A model generated the notes under the pieces. It made no database searches, was not told where the DNA came from, and saw nothing but the letters and a program-made list of their open reading frames with translations. DNA of 64,000 bases from assembly GCA_965279355.1 (NCBI GenBank), contig OZ257155.1, forward strand, positions 1,798,001-1,862,000, read 5' to 3'. This DNA is from G965279355 sp965279355. GTDB taxonomy: Bacteria > Pseudomonadota > Alphaproteobacteria > CACIAM-22H2. The translations under genes and the position numbers were made by a program. Positions 51,968-61,318 of the stretch are shown here, piece by piece (the first letter of the stretch is position 1; every line of letters begins with the position of its first letter).

Positions 51968-53152
51968 TCAGTCGACGAGGAAGCCCTTGCGGCGGCTCCA
52001 CTCGACGACCGCGTCGATGCAGGTCTTCAACTGCTCGGGCTGGCCCAGATAATAGTGCGTGGCGCCCTCGATCTGGACGAACTCCTTGTCCTTCGTCGCC
52101 AGCGCTTTGCGGATCGCCGGATTGTGCGTCGCGGGCACCGCATCGTCAGCGCTGTTCTCAATCTGCAGCACCGGCGTGTTCTTGATGCGCGCGGCGTTCA
52201 GCGGCCCCTTGGCGTTGGACAGGTCGTAGCTGAACTGGCTCAGCCAGGACCGCAGGCTGGAAAAACGGGCGAGACCGGCTGGGCCGACATTGGCGGTGCG
52301 TGGATCGCCGAGATAGCACCAGTTCGGCTTGCGGCCGTTCGGGTCGACGGTCGCGTCGATCCAGCGCGGATCGCACATCGTCCGATGCACGACAAAACCA
52401 CGCTCGACTTCAGGCGTCTTGCGCGCCTTCAGGGTCTCCAGCCAGTGCTGAACCCATTTGGTGATGCGGCGGTTGCGCTCGACCTGCGCCGCGCGGAAGC
52501 GCGCCAGGAATTCCGGCGTGAATGGCGGCTTGTTCGGACAGCTGGGATCGTAGATGTCGAGCTCGAGGTCACGCTTGTCTGGGTTGGCCTCATCCAGCAC
52601 CGACGGATCGAGCCACTCGGTCAGCGTTTCGGCGCGGGAGAGATGCGCCGCGATGAAGATCACGCCGTCCGGCCGGGGCAGATTGGCGGCGGTGAGGTCC
52701 CACGGATCGCCGGCCGGCGTCTGCTTGATCGACGGGTTCTCGGCTTCGGCCGTGTAGAACAGCGACAGCGAGCCGCCGCCCGACCAGCCGACCAGCACGA
52801 CCTTTTCGTATTTTTGGTCTTCGCGCAGCCAACGGATCCATGCCCCCATGTCGGAGGCGACCTTCTCCATGATCAGCGCGCTGTCGTTCTTGGGATAACG
52901 GCTGGCCGCGCACATGACATGCAGGCCGGCATTGGCGAGCGAAGTCGGCATCGGCAGGAGCTGCAGCGTCGTCGTCGGATGCATGAAGACGAAAACCGTC
53001 TTCGATGGCTTGTTCCGCGGCCGGAGCAGCTGTCCTTCCAGGACCGTGATGCCCTGGCTGCCTACAAAGCCGTAGGTTTCGACGAAAGCGGCCTGCTCCT
53101 TGAAGCGCAGGATCGCCGGGATGCGCTGAAAATTCTCGGTGGGTTCGCTCAT
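51968..53152 (-). CDS. Alpha/beta hydrolase
   Basis: 394 residues. Nucleophile elbow GWSGGGS, an Asp in ENSADDAVP and His in GATHYYLG give a complete triad. A distinctive TVFVFMHPTTTLQLLPMP and long insertion (LDIYDPSCPNKPPFTP) set it apart from common esterases. It shares the strand with the AlkZ-like gene and could be co-transcribed. Substrate unknown. Confidence 0.78.
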   Translation of the reverse strand: MSEPTENFQRIPAILRFKEQAAFVETYGFVGSQGITVLEGQLLRPRNKPSKTVFVFMHPTTTLQLLPMPTSLANAGLHVMCAASRYPKNDSALIMEKVASDMGAWIRWLREDQKYEKVVLVGWSGGGSLSLFYTAEAENPSIKQTPAGDPWDLTAANLPRPDGVIFIAAHLSRAETLTEWLDPSVLDEANPDKRDLELDIYDPSCPNKPPFTPEFLARFRAAQVERNRRITKWVQHWLETLKARKTPEVERGFVVHRTMCDPRWIDATVDPNGRKPNWCYLGDPRTANVGPAGLARFSSLRSWLSQFSYDLSNAKGPLNAARIKNTPVLQIENSADDAVPATHNPAIRKALATKDKEFVQIEGATHYYLGQPEQLKTCIDAVVEWSRRKGFLVD

Positions 53153-53406
53153 GGTGCCCGAGGGGTAGACGGACCCGCGCCCACGGTCAAGCACCCTCTC
53201 CCGGAACCGCCAAACCCTTAGGCAAATCCGGGCGGGAGTCGGCCGAACTGCCCGAGGCGTGCGCTGTATCGTTTTTCAGAAGCGGGGCGTCGCATAAATC
53301 AGACAAGGCAACCTGCGGTTTTCGCAGTTTCATGGCCGCCAGTCCCGAATTGCCGTGGCATGCGGCTTGCTCATTACGCGGGCACATGACGACACGGCAG
53401 GACACA

Positions 53407-54915
53407 ATGAGCGAGCACACGACCCTGGTTCTGAAGGGCGGCCACGTGATCGATCCCGCCCAGGGCATCGACCGCATTACCGATGTCACCATCGTTGACG
53501 GCAAGATCGTCGCCGTCGGCGAGGCGCCGCCACTACCCGGAGCCACGGTCATCGATCTCGCTGGAAAATACGTCTCGCCAGGATGGATCGATATTCATGT
53601 CCATGTCTATGGTGCGCTCGGCTTTGCCGATCCAGACGCAATCGGCATCTGCCAGGGCGTCACCAGCTATGTCGAGGCCGGCGGGACCGGCATCGATTCC
53701 CTCGATCAGTTCGCCGCGATGCTCGACGGCAAAACGAAGACCCGCCTCTACGCCGGCCCGCTCTTCCATGCGATGGGCCTGGTCGGTCTCAATTTCGAGG
53801 AAGGCGACCCCCGCACCATCCGCGATATTCCGATTGCGCGCTGGCTCGATTTCATGAAGGCGCATCCTGGGATGCTGCGCTATTTGAAATTCAGCGCGCA
53901 CGGCTATGGCAGTGTCGGCCCCCTGCGCATGGGCAAGGGGCTTGCCGAGACGCTCGGCCTGCCGCTCTACATGCATGTCGGCGAGTTCCAGCACACCAAG
54001 CCGGAGAGCCCGCTAGCCTTCGCTGCTTACGACATCGCCGGCGCCGGCGACATCATCACCCATGTCTATCACAACAACCTCGGCCACATTCTCGACGATC
54101 AGGGGCGCGTACTGCAATCGGTCCGCGACGCCGTGCGGCGCGGTGTGCTATTCGATGTCGGCTTCGGCGGTTTCAATTTCTCCTGGGACATCGCCGAGAA
54201 AGGCTTTTCCCAGGGTCTCGTCCCCGACATCATCAGCTCTGACCTGCAGCAGTTCAACGTCACAGGGCCGGTTTTCTCGCTCGCGCATGTGATGGGGGCG
54301 ACGATGCGCCTCGGCCTCACCCTTCAGGACACGATTGCGCGCGTCACCTCGGCACCGGCGAAAGCGCTCGGCCTGACCGATTGCGCCGGCAGCCTGACCC
54401 CCGGCATGCCGGCCGATATCTCGGTGTTCGAGGTCGAGAGCGGCGCATTCACGATGGCGGATACATCGCAGAAGACGCGAGTTGCCGAACGCCAGATCGT
54501 GCCGGTGATGGCGTTCCGCGACGGCGTCCGTTTCGATAGCGATTTCTCCCGCTGCCTCGATGAAGGCAACTGGTTCATGCAGATCGTCGAAGACCGCATT
54601 CCCGCAGGCGTGGACAGTTTCTCGCCGGCGCAATTCGACTTCCTGGCATCGCTGCGCGCCACACTGGAGAAGATCGACTGGTCGTTGCTCTCCAATCAGC
54701 TCGATCTCGACAAGGCCTTCGAGCTGCAGAACGCCTTCCATCGCGTGTGCGCGGCACAACGCCTGCCGCTTGCCGACGCGCTGAAGGCCGTCTACGGCTG
54801 CTTCCTCGAGCGCTCGTTCATGACGCAGATCGGGCTCTTCCTGATCCGCCTCGAGCGCCCCCTGGCGCTCCGCCGGCTCGCCGAGGTTGAACAAAGACGA
54901 CGGCTGGCCGCGTGA
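53407..54915 (+). CDS. Amidohydrolase-superfamily metallohydrolase
   Basis: 502 residues, urease/dihydroorotase type. TLVLKGGHVIDPAQGIDRITDVTIVDGKIVAVGE starts the composite beta domain, the metal-binding HxH is WIDIHVHVYG, LKFSAHGYG offers a carboxylated Lys, and DIISSDLQQFNVTGP plus ADISVFEVESG end the core; then a ~120-residue helical C-terminal extension not typical of the family. AGGA stands just before ATG 53407; 53386 is an alternative. It overlaps the Rieske gene by one base. Confidence 0.82.
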   Translation: MSEHTTLVLKGGHVIDPAQGIDRITDVTIVDGKIVAVGEAPPLPGATVIDLAGKYVSPGWIDIHVHVYGALGFADPDAIGICQGVTSYVEAGGTGIDSLDQFAAMLDGKTKTRLYAGPLFHAMGLVGLNFEEGDPRTIRDIPIARWLDFMKAHPGMLRYLKFSAHGYGSVGPLRMGKGLAETLGLPLYMHVGEFQHTKPESPLAFAAYDIAGAGDIITHVYHNNLGHILDDQGRVLQSVRDAVRRGVLFDVGFGGFNFSWDIAEKGFSQGLVPDIISSDLQQFNVTGPVFSLAHVMGATMRLGLTLQDTIARVTSAPAKALGLTDCAGSLTPGMPADISVFEVESGAFTMADTSQKTRVAERQIVPVMAFRDGVRFDSDFSRCLDEGNWFMQIVEDRIPAGVDSFSPAQFDFLASLRATLEKIDWSLLSNQLDLDKAFELQNAFHRVCAAQRLPLADALKAVYGCFLERSFMTQIGLFLIRLERPLALRRLAEVEQRRRLAA

Positions 54916-55256
54916 TGAGCGAAGCCGCCCAGACCGGGACCGACTGGCACATTCTCGAAGACGTCCACCCCGAGACCACCGCTTTTCCGGTGCGCACCCG
55001 GGCGGGCAATGAGCCGATCCTGGTCTTTGCGACCGGCAGCCGGCAGTTCCGCGGCGTGCAGCGCGCCTGCCCGCACCTCAAGGAATCGCTGCAGGACGCT
55101 CAATTGATGAGCGGTAACTCAATGCTACGCTGCGCCAAGCACAATTTCGTCTTTAAGCTGGCGGACGGCAAAGGCGTCAACTGCCCCGGCTTCAAGATCA
55201 GGGTCTTCGAGATCAAGGAAGAAAATATGCGCCTCCTCGCCCGGCCGGTGAGCTGA
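54915..55256 (+). CDS. Rieske [2Fe-2S] ferredoxin-like protein
   Basis: 113 residues. Rieske ligands: Cys-x-His in RACPHLKESL and Cys-x2-His in RCAKHNFVFKLADGKGVNCPG. Soluble and short, like ferredoxin components that feed electrons to ring-hydroxylating oxygenases. It starts on ATG 54915 inside the TGATG overlap. Physical linkage with an amidohydrolase and an importer is unusual. Confidence 0.82.
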   Translation: MSEAAQTGTDWHILEDVHPETTAFPVRTRAGNEPILVFATGSRQFRGVQRACPHLKESLQDAQLMSGNSMLRCAKHNFVFKLADGKGVNCPGFKIRVFEIKEENMRLLARPVS

Positions 55257-56107
55257 TGCGCGACGGTGACCTGCCCGCTCAACGCATCGCTGATCCGCTG
55301 GTCGAGATCGACCATGTGAGTCTTCGCTATGGGGGCAAGAACGGGACGCTCGCCGTCGAGGATCTCTCGGTGAAAATCGCCGACGGCGAGTTCATCGCGG
55401 TTGTCGGGCCATCCGGGTGCGGGAAATCGACCCTGATGAAGCTTGTCTCCGGTCTGTGGCCTGCAACCACGGGCAACGTAATCGTCGACGGTCGGGAAGT
55501 GACCTCGCCGATCAGCATCGTCGGCATGGCCTTCCAGAATCCGACATTACTGCCGTGGCGCACCATCCTCGACAACGTGATGCTGCCCCTCGAGATCGTT
55601 CAGCCGCATCGCGGCCGCCTGCGCGCCAACCGCGCACTCTACGAGGCCAACGCCAGGTCGTTGCTGGAGACCGTCGGCCTCGAGGGCTTCGAAGACAAGC
55701 GGCCGTGGGAACTCTCGGGCGGCATGCAGCAGAGGGCGCAGCTCTGCCGCGCCCTCATCCATCAGCCGCGCCTCCTGCTGCTCGACGAGCCGTTCGGCGC
55801 GCTCGACGCGTTCACGCGCGAAGAGCTGTGGTCGGTACTGCAGGACTTATGGATCGCCAGCCGGCCGACCGTCGTCTTTGTCACACATGATCTGCGCGAG
55901 GCCGCGTACCTCGCCGACCGCATCCTCGTGATGAGTGCCCGGCCCGGCAAAATCCTGCTCGACCGACGCGTTTCGTTTCCGCGGCCGCGCACCGACGCGA
56001 CCGCCTTCCTTCCCGAGTTCACCGAACTGGTCCAGGACCTGCGTCGCCACATACAGCACGTGCGAAAGGACGCTCGCAAGGCGCCGGCAAAAGCGGTCGT
56101 CGCATGA
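55256..56107 (+). CDS. ABC transporter ATP-binding protein (SsuB/TauB-like)
   Basis: 283 residues. Walker A GPSGCGKST at 51-59, Q-loop AFQNPTLLPWR, signature LSGGMQQR, Walker B LLLLDEP, H-loop VTHDLREA. Nitrate/sulfonate-type importer ATPase. Overlaps the Rieske stop by one base and the permease start by four. Confidence 0.92.
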   Translation: MRDGDLPAQRIADPLVEIDHVSLRYGGKNGTLAVEDLSVKIADGEFIAVVGPSGCGKSTLMKLVSGLWPATTGNVIVDGREVTSPISIVGMAFQNPTLLPWRTILDNVMLPLEIVQPHRGRLRANRALYEANARSLLETVGLEGFEDKRPWELSGGMQQRAQLCRALIHQPRLLLLDEPFGALDAFTREELWSVLQDLWIASRPTVVFVTHDLREAAYLADRILVMSARPGKILLDRRVSFPRPRTDATAFLPEFTELVQDLRRHIQHVRKDARKAPAKAVVA

Positions 56108-56886
56108 GTCGCCTCGACGCCGCCCTCCCCTGGATCGTGCTGATTACCTTCCTGCTGTTCTGGGAAATTGTCGCGCGCGGCTTACAGCTTCCTGCCTTCA
56201 TTCTACCGACCCCAACGGCAACATTGCAGTCATTGTGGCAGTGGCGATCGGTGATCGCTGAACATGCGTTGTTGACGTTGGCCACCACGCTGGCCGGATT
56301 CGCGCTGGCAATCGTCGCCGGCGTGCTGATCGGTATCGTCATCGGCTCATCGGCGCGCAGCTATCGCGCCTTCTATCCGTTGCTGATCGCATTCAATTCG
56401 GTGCCGAAAGTCGCCATTGTACCGATCCTGGTCGTATGGTTTGGCATCGGCTCCCTGCCGGCCGCGATCACCGCATTCCTGATCTCCTTCTTTCCCATCG
56501 TGGTCAACATGGCCACTGGTATCGCCACCGTGGAGCCAGAACTGCGCGATGTGATGCGCTCGCTTGGCGCGACCTGGATCGATACGCTTCGCAAGGTCAG
56601 CATCCCGCGTTCGCTTCCGTATTTTTTCGCTTCGCTCAAGATTGCCATCACAGTCGCATTTGTGGGCTCCATCCTGTCCGAGACCGTCGCCGGCAACGGC
56701 GGCATCGGCCATCTCATGGTGTCAGCTTCGGCGCGCTTCGACGTGCCGCTGATGTTCGCCGGGCTGTTCGTCACCGCGATGATGGGCGTCGCCATGTACG
56801 GCATCAGCATCTTCTTCGAGCGCCAGCTCACCGGCTGGGCCACCCGCAGCATGACCAATCCCGCGGCCGAAACCGCCGCATCCTGA
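56104..56886 (+). CDS. ABC transporter permease (SsuC-like)
   Basis: 260 residues with about six membrane helices and the coupling segment LRDVMRSLGATWIDTLRKVSIPRSLPYFFASLKIA. ATGA overlap with the ATPase gene indicates one operon. Confidence 0.88.
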   Translation: MSRLDAALPWIVLITFLLFWEIVARGLQLPAFILPTPTATLQSLWQWRSVIAEHALLTLATTLAGFALAIVAGVLIGIVIGSSARSYRAFYPLLIAFNSVPKVAIVPILVVWFGIGSLPAAITAFLISFFPIVVNMATGIATVEPELRDVMRSLGATWIDTLRKVSIPRSLPYFFASLKIAITVAFVGSILSETVAGNGGIGHLMVSASARFDVPLMFAGLFVTAMMGVAMYGISIFFERQLTGWATRSMTNPAAETAAS

Positions 56887-56896
56887 AGGAGGCAAG

Positions 56897-57946
56897 ATGT
56901 TCGCCGAACCGTTCCGCCTGTCCGCGCATGCGAAAAAAGCCACCCTGGCGCTCTCAACATTCCTCATGTTCAGTGGCATCGCGACCGCCAGCGCACAGTC
57001 AATGACACCTGTACGCTTCACACTGAGCTTCTCGGTTGATGGCTCGGCTGCCCCTTATATCTATGCCAAGCACAGCGGCATGTTTAAGGATGCCGGCCTC
57101 GACGTGACCATTGACCGCGGCACCGGCTCCGGCGCCGCCCTCACCCGCGTCGCCTCAGGGACCTACGATTTCGGTATCGCCGATATCGGCCTCATCACCG
57201 AATTCCGCGCCAAGAATCCTGACACCGCTCCCGTCGCGGTGTTTGTCGTGCAGGACCGGATACAGCTTTCTCTGGTCAGCTTCAAGAATACCGGCGTCAC
57301 CAAGCCATCCGATCTCGCCGGCAAGCGCCTGGGCGGCGGCCAGGGCGAGGCGACCATGAGTATGTTCCCTGCCTTTGCCCGGGCGGTTGGGCTCGATGCG
57401 AGCAAGGTCGAGATGAAATTTGCGGAGGTGCGGCTGCGCGAGGCGCTATTCCTCCGGAAGGAGTTCGACGTCGTCGCCGGCTTCGACGCCTCGATCTGGT
57501 TCAACGTGAAATCGCAGGGTGTGAAGTTCGAGGATTTGAACTTCATGTACTATAGCGACCATGGCTTCGACTTTTACGGGCAGGCGATCATGGTATCGCA
57601 GGCCTTCATGAAGCGCGAGCCCGCCGCTACTGCCAAGGTCGTCGCCGTCATCACAGAGGCGTGGCGCAAGGCGATCCGGGACCCAAAGGTTTCCGCAGCG
57701 GCACTGCCGTCCGCCGACTCAACCGTCAATGTTCCGCTCGAGACCGAGCGGCTGGAGTGGATCATCAGTCATCATGTAACGACACCCAGGGTGAAACAGA
57801 TCGGCCTGTCCACCGTCGACCCGGCGCGACTGCAGAAGCAGATCGACACCGTCGCGGCCGCATTCGAGCTGACAGCCAAGCCCGCCGCGTCGGATGTCTA
57901 TACAGCGCAGTTCCTGCCGACCGAAGCGGCACGCAAGCTGCAGTAA
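56897..57946 (+). CDS. ABC transporter substrate-binding protein (NMT1/THI5-like)
   Basis: 349 residues. Signal sequence with cleavage near TASAQS, then VRFTLSFSVDGSAAPYIYAKHSGMFKDAGLDVTIDRGTGSG, the NMT1/SsuA fold start. AAGGAGG precedes the ATG. Receptor of the importer encoded upstream; ligand unknown. Last gene of the operon that began at 53407. Confidence 0.87.
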   Translation: MFAEPFRLSAHAKKATLALSTFLMFSGIATASAQSMTPVRFTLSFSVDGSAAPYIYAKHSGMFKDAGLDVTIDRGTGSGAALTRVASGTYDFGIADIGLITEFRAKNPDTAPVAVFVVQDRIQLSLVSFKNTGVTKPSDLAGKRLGGGQGEATMSMFPAFARAVGLDASKVEMKFAEVRLREALFLRKEFDVVAGFDASIWFNVKSQGVKFEDLNFMYYSDHGFDFYGQAIMVSQAFMKREPAATAKVVAVITEAWRKAIRDPKVSAAALPSADSTVNVPLETERLEWIISHHVTTPRVKQIGLSTVDPARLQKQIDTVAAAFELTAKPAASDVYTAQFLPTEAARKLQ

Positions 57947-57968
57947 GGACAGGCTGCGATCGTAGCTG

Positions 57969-59135
57969 TTAAGCCACGATCGGCGCCTTGGTGGCGTCGT
58001 GAGCGAATATCCAGCTGCGATCGAGCGGCGGCGGCGCCGGCTTCTTCTTGTTGTTCGCGAATTGCTGCCGCGCCTGGAGCTGGACCCGGCTGGCACGCGG
58101 CACGCGTTCGGCGTCGTAAGCCGCCAGGCCTGCGACCACGTCGTTTCGATGGGTTGCCAGATTGCGCGCCAGTGCGTACCCGTCCTCGATGGAGATTCCT
58201 GCGCCGGCTGCCAGGGTCGGCATCATGGGATGGCCGGCATCGCCCAGCAGCGTCACACGCCCCGTGGTCCAGGTGGTGAGCGGATCGCGGTCGTAGATGC
58301 CCCATTTGAAACAGCCATCGACATTGCCGAGCATGCTGATGATGGCTTCGTTCCAGCCGGCGAACGCGTCGATCATCTCTTCGCGCGTCACGCTGACCGA
58401 CCAGGATTCCTCAACCCAGGTCTCCGAGACCTGACCCGCGAAGATGTTGTAAATCTCGCCGCGGCGGATCGGATAACAGACCACATGCCCGCCGGGACCG
58501 ATCCAGCCGGCATAGTCGAGCGGATCGATCACGACGCTTTTGTCCGGACCGACGCGCGTCGGCACCTTGTCGATCGGCACCATGGCGCGCCAGGCCATCT
58601 GTCCGGTGAAGCGCGGCTTGTCCGCGCCGAACAACGTTTCGCGCACCGCCGACTTAATCCCGTCGGCGCCAATCACCGCGTCACCCTCGACTTCGCGCCC
58701 ATCGGCAAAGCGCGCAACAGCCACATTCCCCCGCGTCTCCACACCGGTGCAGATCGCGCTGAGATGGATGCGCGACGACGGCACCTTGCTCATCAACATG
58801 GCGTGCATGTCCGCGCGGTGCCCCGTCAGATAAGGCGCGCCGTAATCGCCGTGCCCGGCCAGCAGCGGCTCGCGAAACCGCAGCGCGCCGGTGTCCCAGT
58901 GCAGCGATGTCCAGTTCTTCAGCGGGCACGCATCGCGCATCAGCTCCCGCTCCAGCCCCAGCGCCTTCAAAACCTTGACCGCGTTCGGCAGGATCTGCAG
59001 GCCGGCCCCGACCTCGCCCAGATTGGCCGAACGCTCGTAAACCTCGAACTCGATGCCCTGCTGATGCAGCGCGGCGGCGGCCGTCATGCCACCGATACCG
59101 CCGCCGATAACGATGATCCTGGGTGTGCGTGTCAC
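57969..59135 (-). CDS. FAD-dependent aromatic monooxygenase (UbiH/salicylate-hydroxylase-like)
   Basis: 388 residues. GTG start at 59135. FAD motif IIVIGGGIGGMTAAAALHQQG, the DG motif VIGADGIKSAVRE, and GDAGHPMMPTLAAGAGISIEDGYALA typical of the group A flavin hydroxylases. Probably hydroxylates an aromatic acid using NAD(P)H and O2. Transcribed toward the importer operon (convergent), 22 bp apart. Confidence 0.87.
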   Translation of the reverse strand: MTRTPRIIVIGGGIGGMTAAAALHQQGIEFEVYERSANLGEVGAGLQILPNAVKVLKALGLERELMRDACPLKNWTSLHWDTGALRFREPLLAGHGDYGAPYLTGHRADMHAMLMSKVPSSRIHLSAICTGVETRGNVAVARFADGREVEGDAVIGADGIKSAVRETLFGADKPRFTGQMAWRAMVPIDKVPTRVGPDKSVVIDPLDYAGWIGPGGHVVCYPIRRGEIYNIFAGQVSETWVEESWSVSVTREEMIDAFAGWNEAIISMLGNVDGCFKWGIYDRDPLTTWTTGRVTLLGDAGHPMMPTLAAGAGISIEDGYALARNLATHRNDVVAGLAAYDAERVPRASRVQLQARQQFANNKKKPAPPPLDRSWIFAHDATKAPIVA

Positions 59136-59151
59136 AAGCTGCTCTGTCGTC

Positions 59152-60123
59152 TTATTGCGGTTCGATATTGGCGATCTTCACCAGCTCCGCCCATTTGGCA
59201 ATCTCGTCCTTCTGCAGGCGCGCGAGATCCTGTGGCGAGCCGGGGAACGTATCCGTCACGACATTGCGGAAGAACTGTTTCGTCGCATCCGTCGCGAGGA
59301 TGGACTGCACCCAGCCATTCAATTTTGCAACGATCGGTGCCGGCGTGCCGGCCGGGGCGAACAGGGCAAACCAGGACATCCGTTCGACCGTCGGATAGCC
59401 AAGTTCGATCATCGTCGGCAGCTCGGGCATGGCGGAGGAGCGCTTTGGTGTGCTGACGGCGAGGGCCTTCAGGCGGCCGGCGCGGGCCTGCTCGATCGCA
59501 ACCGTCGGCTCCATGAAAGTGAAATCGAGAGAACCATCCAGCAGATCGTTCACTGAAGCCTGCGTGTTGCGATAGAGCACACTGGCCGCCTCGACACCGG
59601 CGGCACGCTTCATGAGTTCGCCCATGACGATGCCGGAACCGCCCACCGCCGCATAGGTCGCCTTGTCGCCGCGCGTCTTGAGATGCGCAACCAGATCAGG
59701 GACTGAGTTGATCGGCGCTTTTCCGGAAACGATCAGGACGAAAGGGAACGACACCAGCGTTGAGATCGGTGCCAGATCTGCGACCGGGTCGTATCCCAGA
59801 CGCTTGAACAGATGCACGTTATAAGAGGCAGGACCGCCGGACGAGATGACGAGCGAGTAGCCGTCCGGTTTCGATTTGACCACGCCTTCGACGGCGATAT
59901 TGCCGCCGGCACCGCTTCTGTTTTCGACCAGTACCGGCACGCCGGCCAGCGGCCGGAGCGCCTCGGCAAAGTAGCGGGCAATGACGTCGGCGCCGCCACC
60001 GGCGGGAAAGCCGACCGCAATCTTGATTTCACGGTTTGGAAAATCCTGCGCCAAGGCTGAACCAGCCGACAGGACGCAGGCAAAAGCCAGGGCGCTCGCG
60101 ATAGAGCGGATAAAGCGTGTCAT
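59152..60123 (-). CDS. Bug-type tripartite tricarboxylate transporter receptor
   Basis: 323 residues. Signal peptide ending GSALAQ, then FPNREIKIAVGFPAGGGADVIARYFAEAL, ENRSGAGGNIAVEGV, and YDPVADLAPIS. GGGAGGAAG precedes the ATG. Upstream of the FAD monooxygenase and probably co-transcribed with it; suggests uptake of the aromatic substrate. Confidence 0.88.
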   Translation of the reverse strand: MTRFIRSIASALAFACVLSAGSALAQDFPNREIKIAVGFPAGGGADVIARYFAEALRPLAGVPVLVENRSGAGGNIAVEGVVKSKPDGYSLVISSGGPASYNVHLFKRLGYDPVADLAPISTLVSFPFVLIVSGKAPINSVPDLVAHLKTRGDKATYAAVGGSGIVMGELMKRAAGVEAASVLYRNTQASVNDLLDGSLDFTFMEPTVAIEQARAGRLKALAVSTPKRSSAMPELPTMIELGYPTVERMSWFALFAPAGTPAPIVAKLNGWVQSILATDATKQFFRNVVTDTFPGSPQDLARLQKDEIAKWAELVKIANIEPQ

Positions 60124-60186
60124 TCTTCCTCCCAAATTCCGCCGTCCGTTCGCATGAGCGCGGACGGAACGGTGATGCGTGCCGGA

Positions 60187-60615
60187 TCAGGTGTCCGCCA
60201 GCGCCTTCTTCTTTTCGCGATCCGCCGCGTACTCGACCTTGGCAAAACCATGCTCAGACAGGTCGAAGTAGTTGCCGTCGAGATCGCAGCCGCGATGCTC
60301 AGCGAAGGGACGCGTCGAGGGGCGCTGCTTCGGCTCCTCGACGCCGGCGGCAACCAGCTTCTGAGAAATTTCCCCGGTGTTCTCCACCGAGAACCCGAAA
60401 TGATTGATGCCGACCGGCGCATCGCCCTTGAGGCGGTGCGGCAGGATCGCAAGAGTCAGGTAACCGTCGCTCAGATAAACAGCCTTGCCTTCGGTCTGCG
60501 TCGCCTCGCTGCGATGCAACTCATCCATGTCGAAGACGTTCTTGTAGAAATCCGCGAGCTTGTCGGGATCGCGCGTGAAGACGGCAATGTGGCGAATGGT
60601 CGGACGACGGGCCAT
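60187..60615 (-). CDS. VOC-family (glyoxalase-fold) protein, copy 1
   Basis: 142 residues, starting MARRPTIRHIAVFTRDPDKLADFYKNVFDMDE. The vicinal-oxygen-chelate pattern is complete (HIAVFTRDP, VGINHFGFSVENT, YFDLSEHGFAKVEYAADREKKKALAD). Metal ligands can be assigned to the first His, a middle His and a late Glu. Close paralogue of the gene at 60735. Confidence 0.83.
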   Translation of the reverse strand: MARRPTIRHIAVFTRDPDKLADFYKNVFDMDELHRSEATQTEGKAVYLSDGYLTLAILPHRLKGDAPVGINHFGFSVENTGEISQKLVAAGVEEPKQRPSTRPFAEHRGCDLDGNYFDLSEHGFAKVEYAADREKKKALADT

Positions 60616-60734
60616 GATTTCCTCACCAGTGTTGTGCCGACGGGTCGATCCGCCGGTTTATGATGACACAATAACGTTCCGGCCAACGCTCGCCAACGCG
60701 ATTGTTTACCGGTCAACCAAATCCCGGCTGCCGT

Positions 60735-61145
60735 TCAGCCGTCCGCGAGCGCCTTCTTCTTTTCGCGGTCCGCGCGGTACTCGATCTTTTCGAAACCATG
60801 CTGCGAGAGGTCGAAGAAATTGCCGTCGAGATCGACGCCGCGATGTTCGGCGAAGGGGCGGTTGGAGGGGCGCATCTTCGGCTGCTCGACACCGGCGGCG
60901 ACCAGCTTCGCCGAGACCTCTTCGGTATTGTCCACGGTGAACCCGAAATGATTGAGGCCCACCGCCGCTTCGCCGCCCAGTTCATGCGGCAGTAGCGCCA
61001 AGGTCAGGTAGCCGTCGCTCATATAGACCGCGCCGCCCTTGCTCTGGTGGACCACATCCATCTGGAAAACCGAGCGGTAGAACTCCGACAGTTTGACAGG
61101 ATCTCTGGAAAAGAGAGCGATATGACGGATTGTCGGACGTGCCAT
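60735..61145 (-). CDS. VOC-family (glyoxalase-fold) protein, copy 2
   Basis: 136 residues. MARPTIRHIALFSRDPVKLSEFYRSVFQMDVVHQ ... VGLNHFGFTVDNTEEVSAKLVAAGVEQ ... FFDLSQHGFEKIEYRADREKKKALADG. Aligned over its whole length with copy 1, so tandem duplication. ATG 61145 is used, being the shared family start. Role inferred as dioxygenase/glyoxalase-type. Confidence 0.83.
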   Translation of the reverse strand: MARPTIRHIALFSRDPVKLSEFYRSVFQMDVVHQSKGGAVYMSDGYLTLALLPHELGGEAAVGLNHFGFTVDNTEEVSAKLVAAGVEQPKMRPSNRPFAEHRGVDLDGNFFDLSQHGFEKIEYRADREKKKALADG

Positions 61146-61318
61146 GGTGAACCTCACTGCGATGTGCCCAGGCGACAATAACCCGGCCGGCACCGGCCTC
61201 GCCAATCCCATCCGAGCGGCGATGCAAATTGACGGGCACATGACGCAGGACGGACACGCTCAAAATCGGAAGGCCAGTAAAAAATGGCCGCCTGGAAAAC
61301 ACCAAGGGAGGTTGCGTC

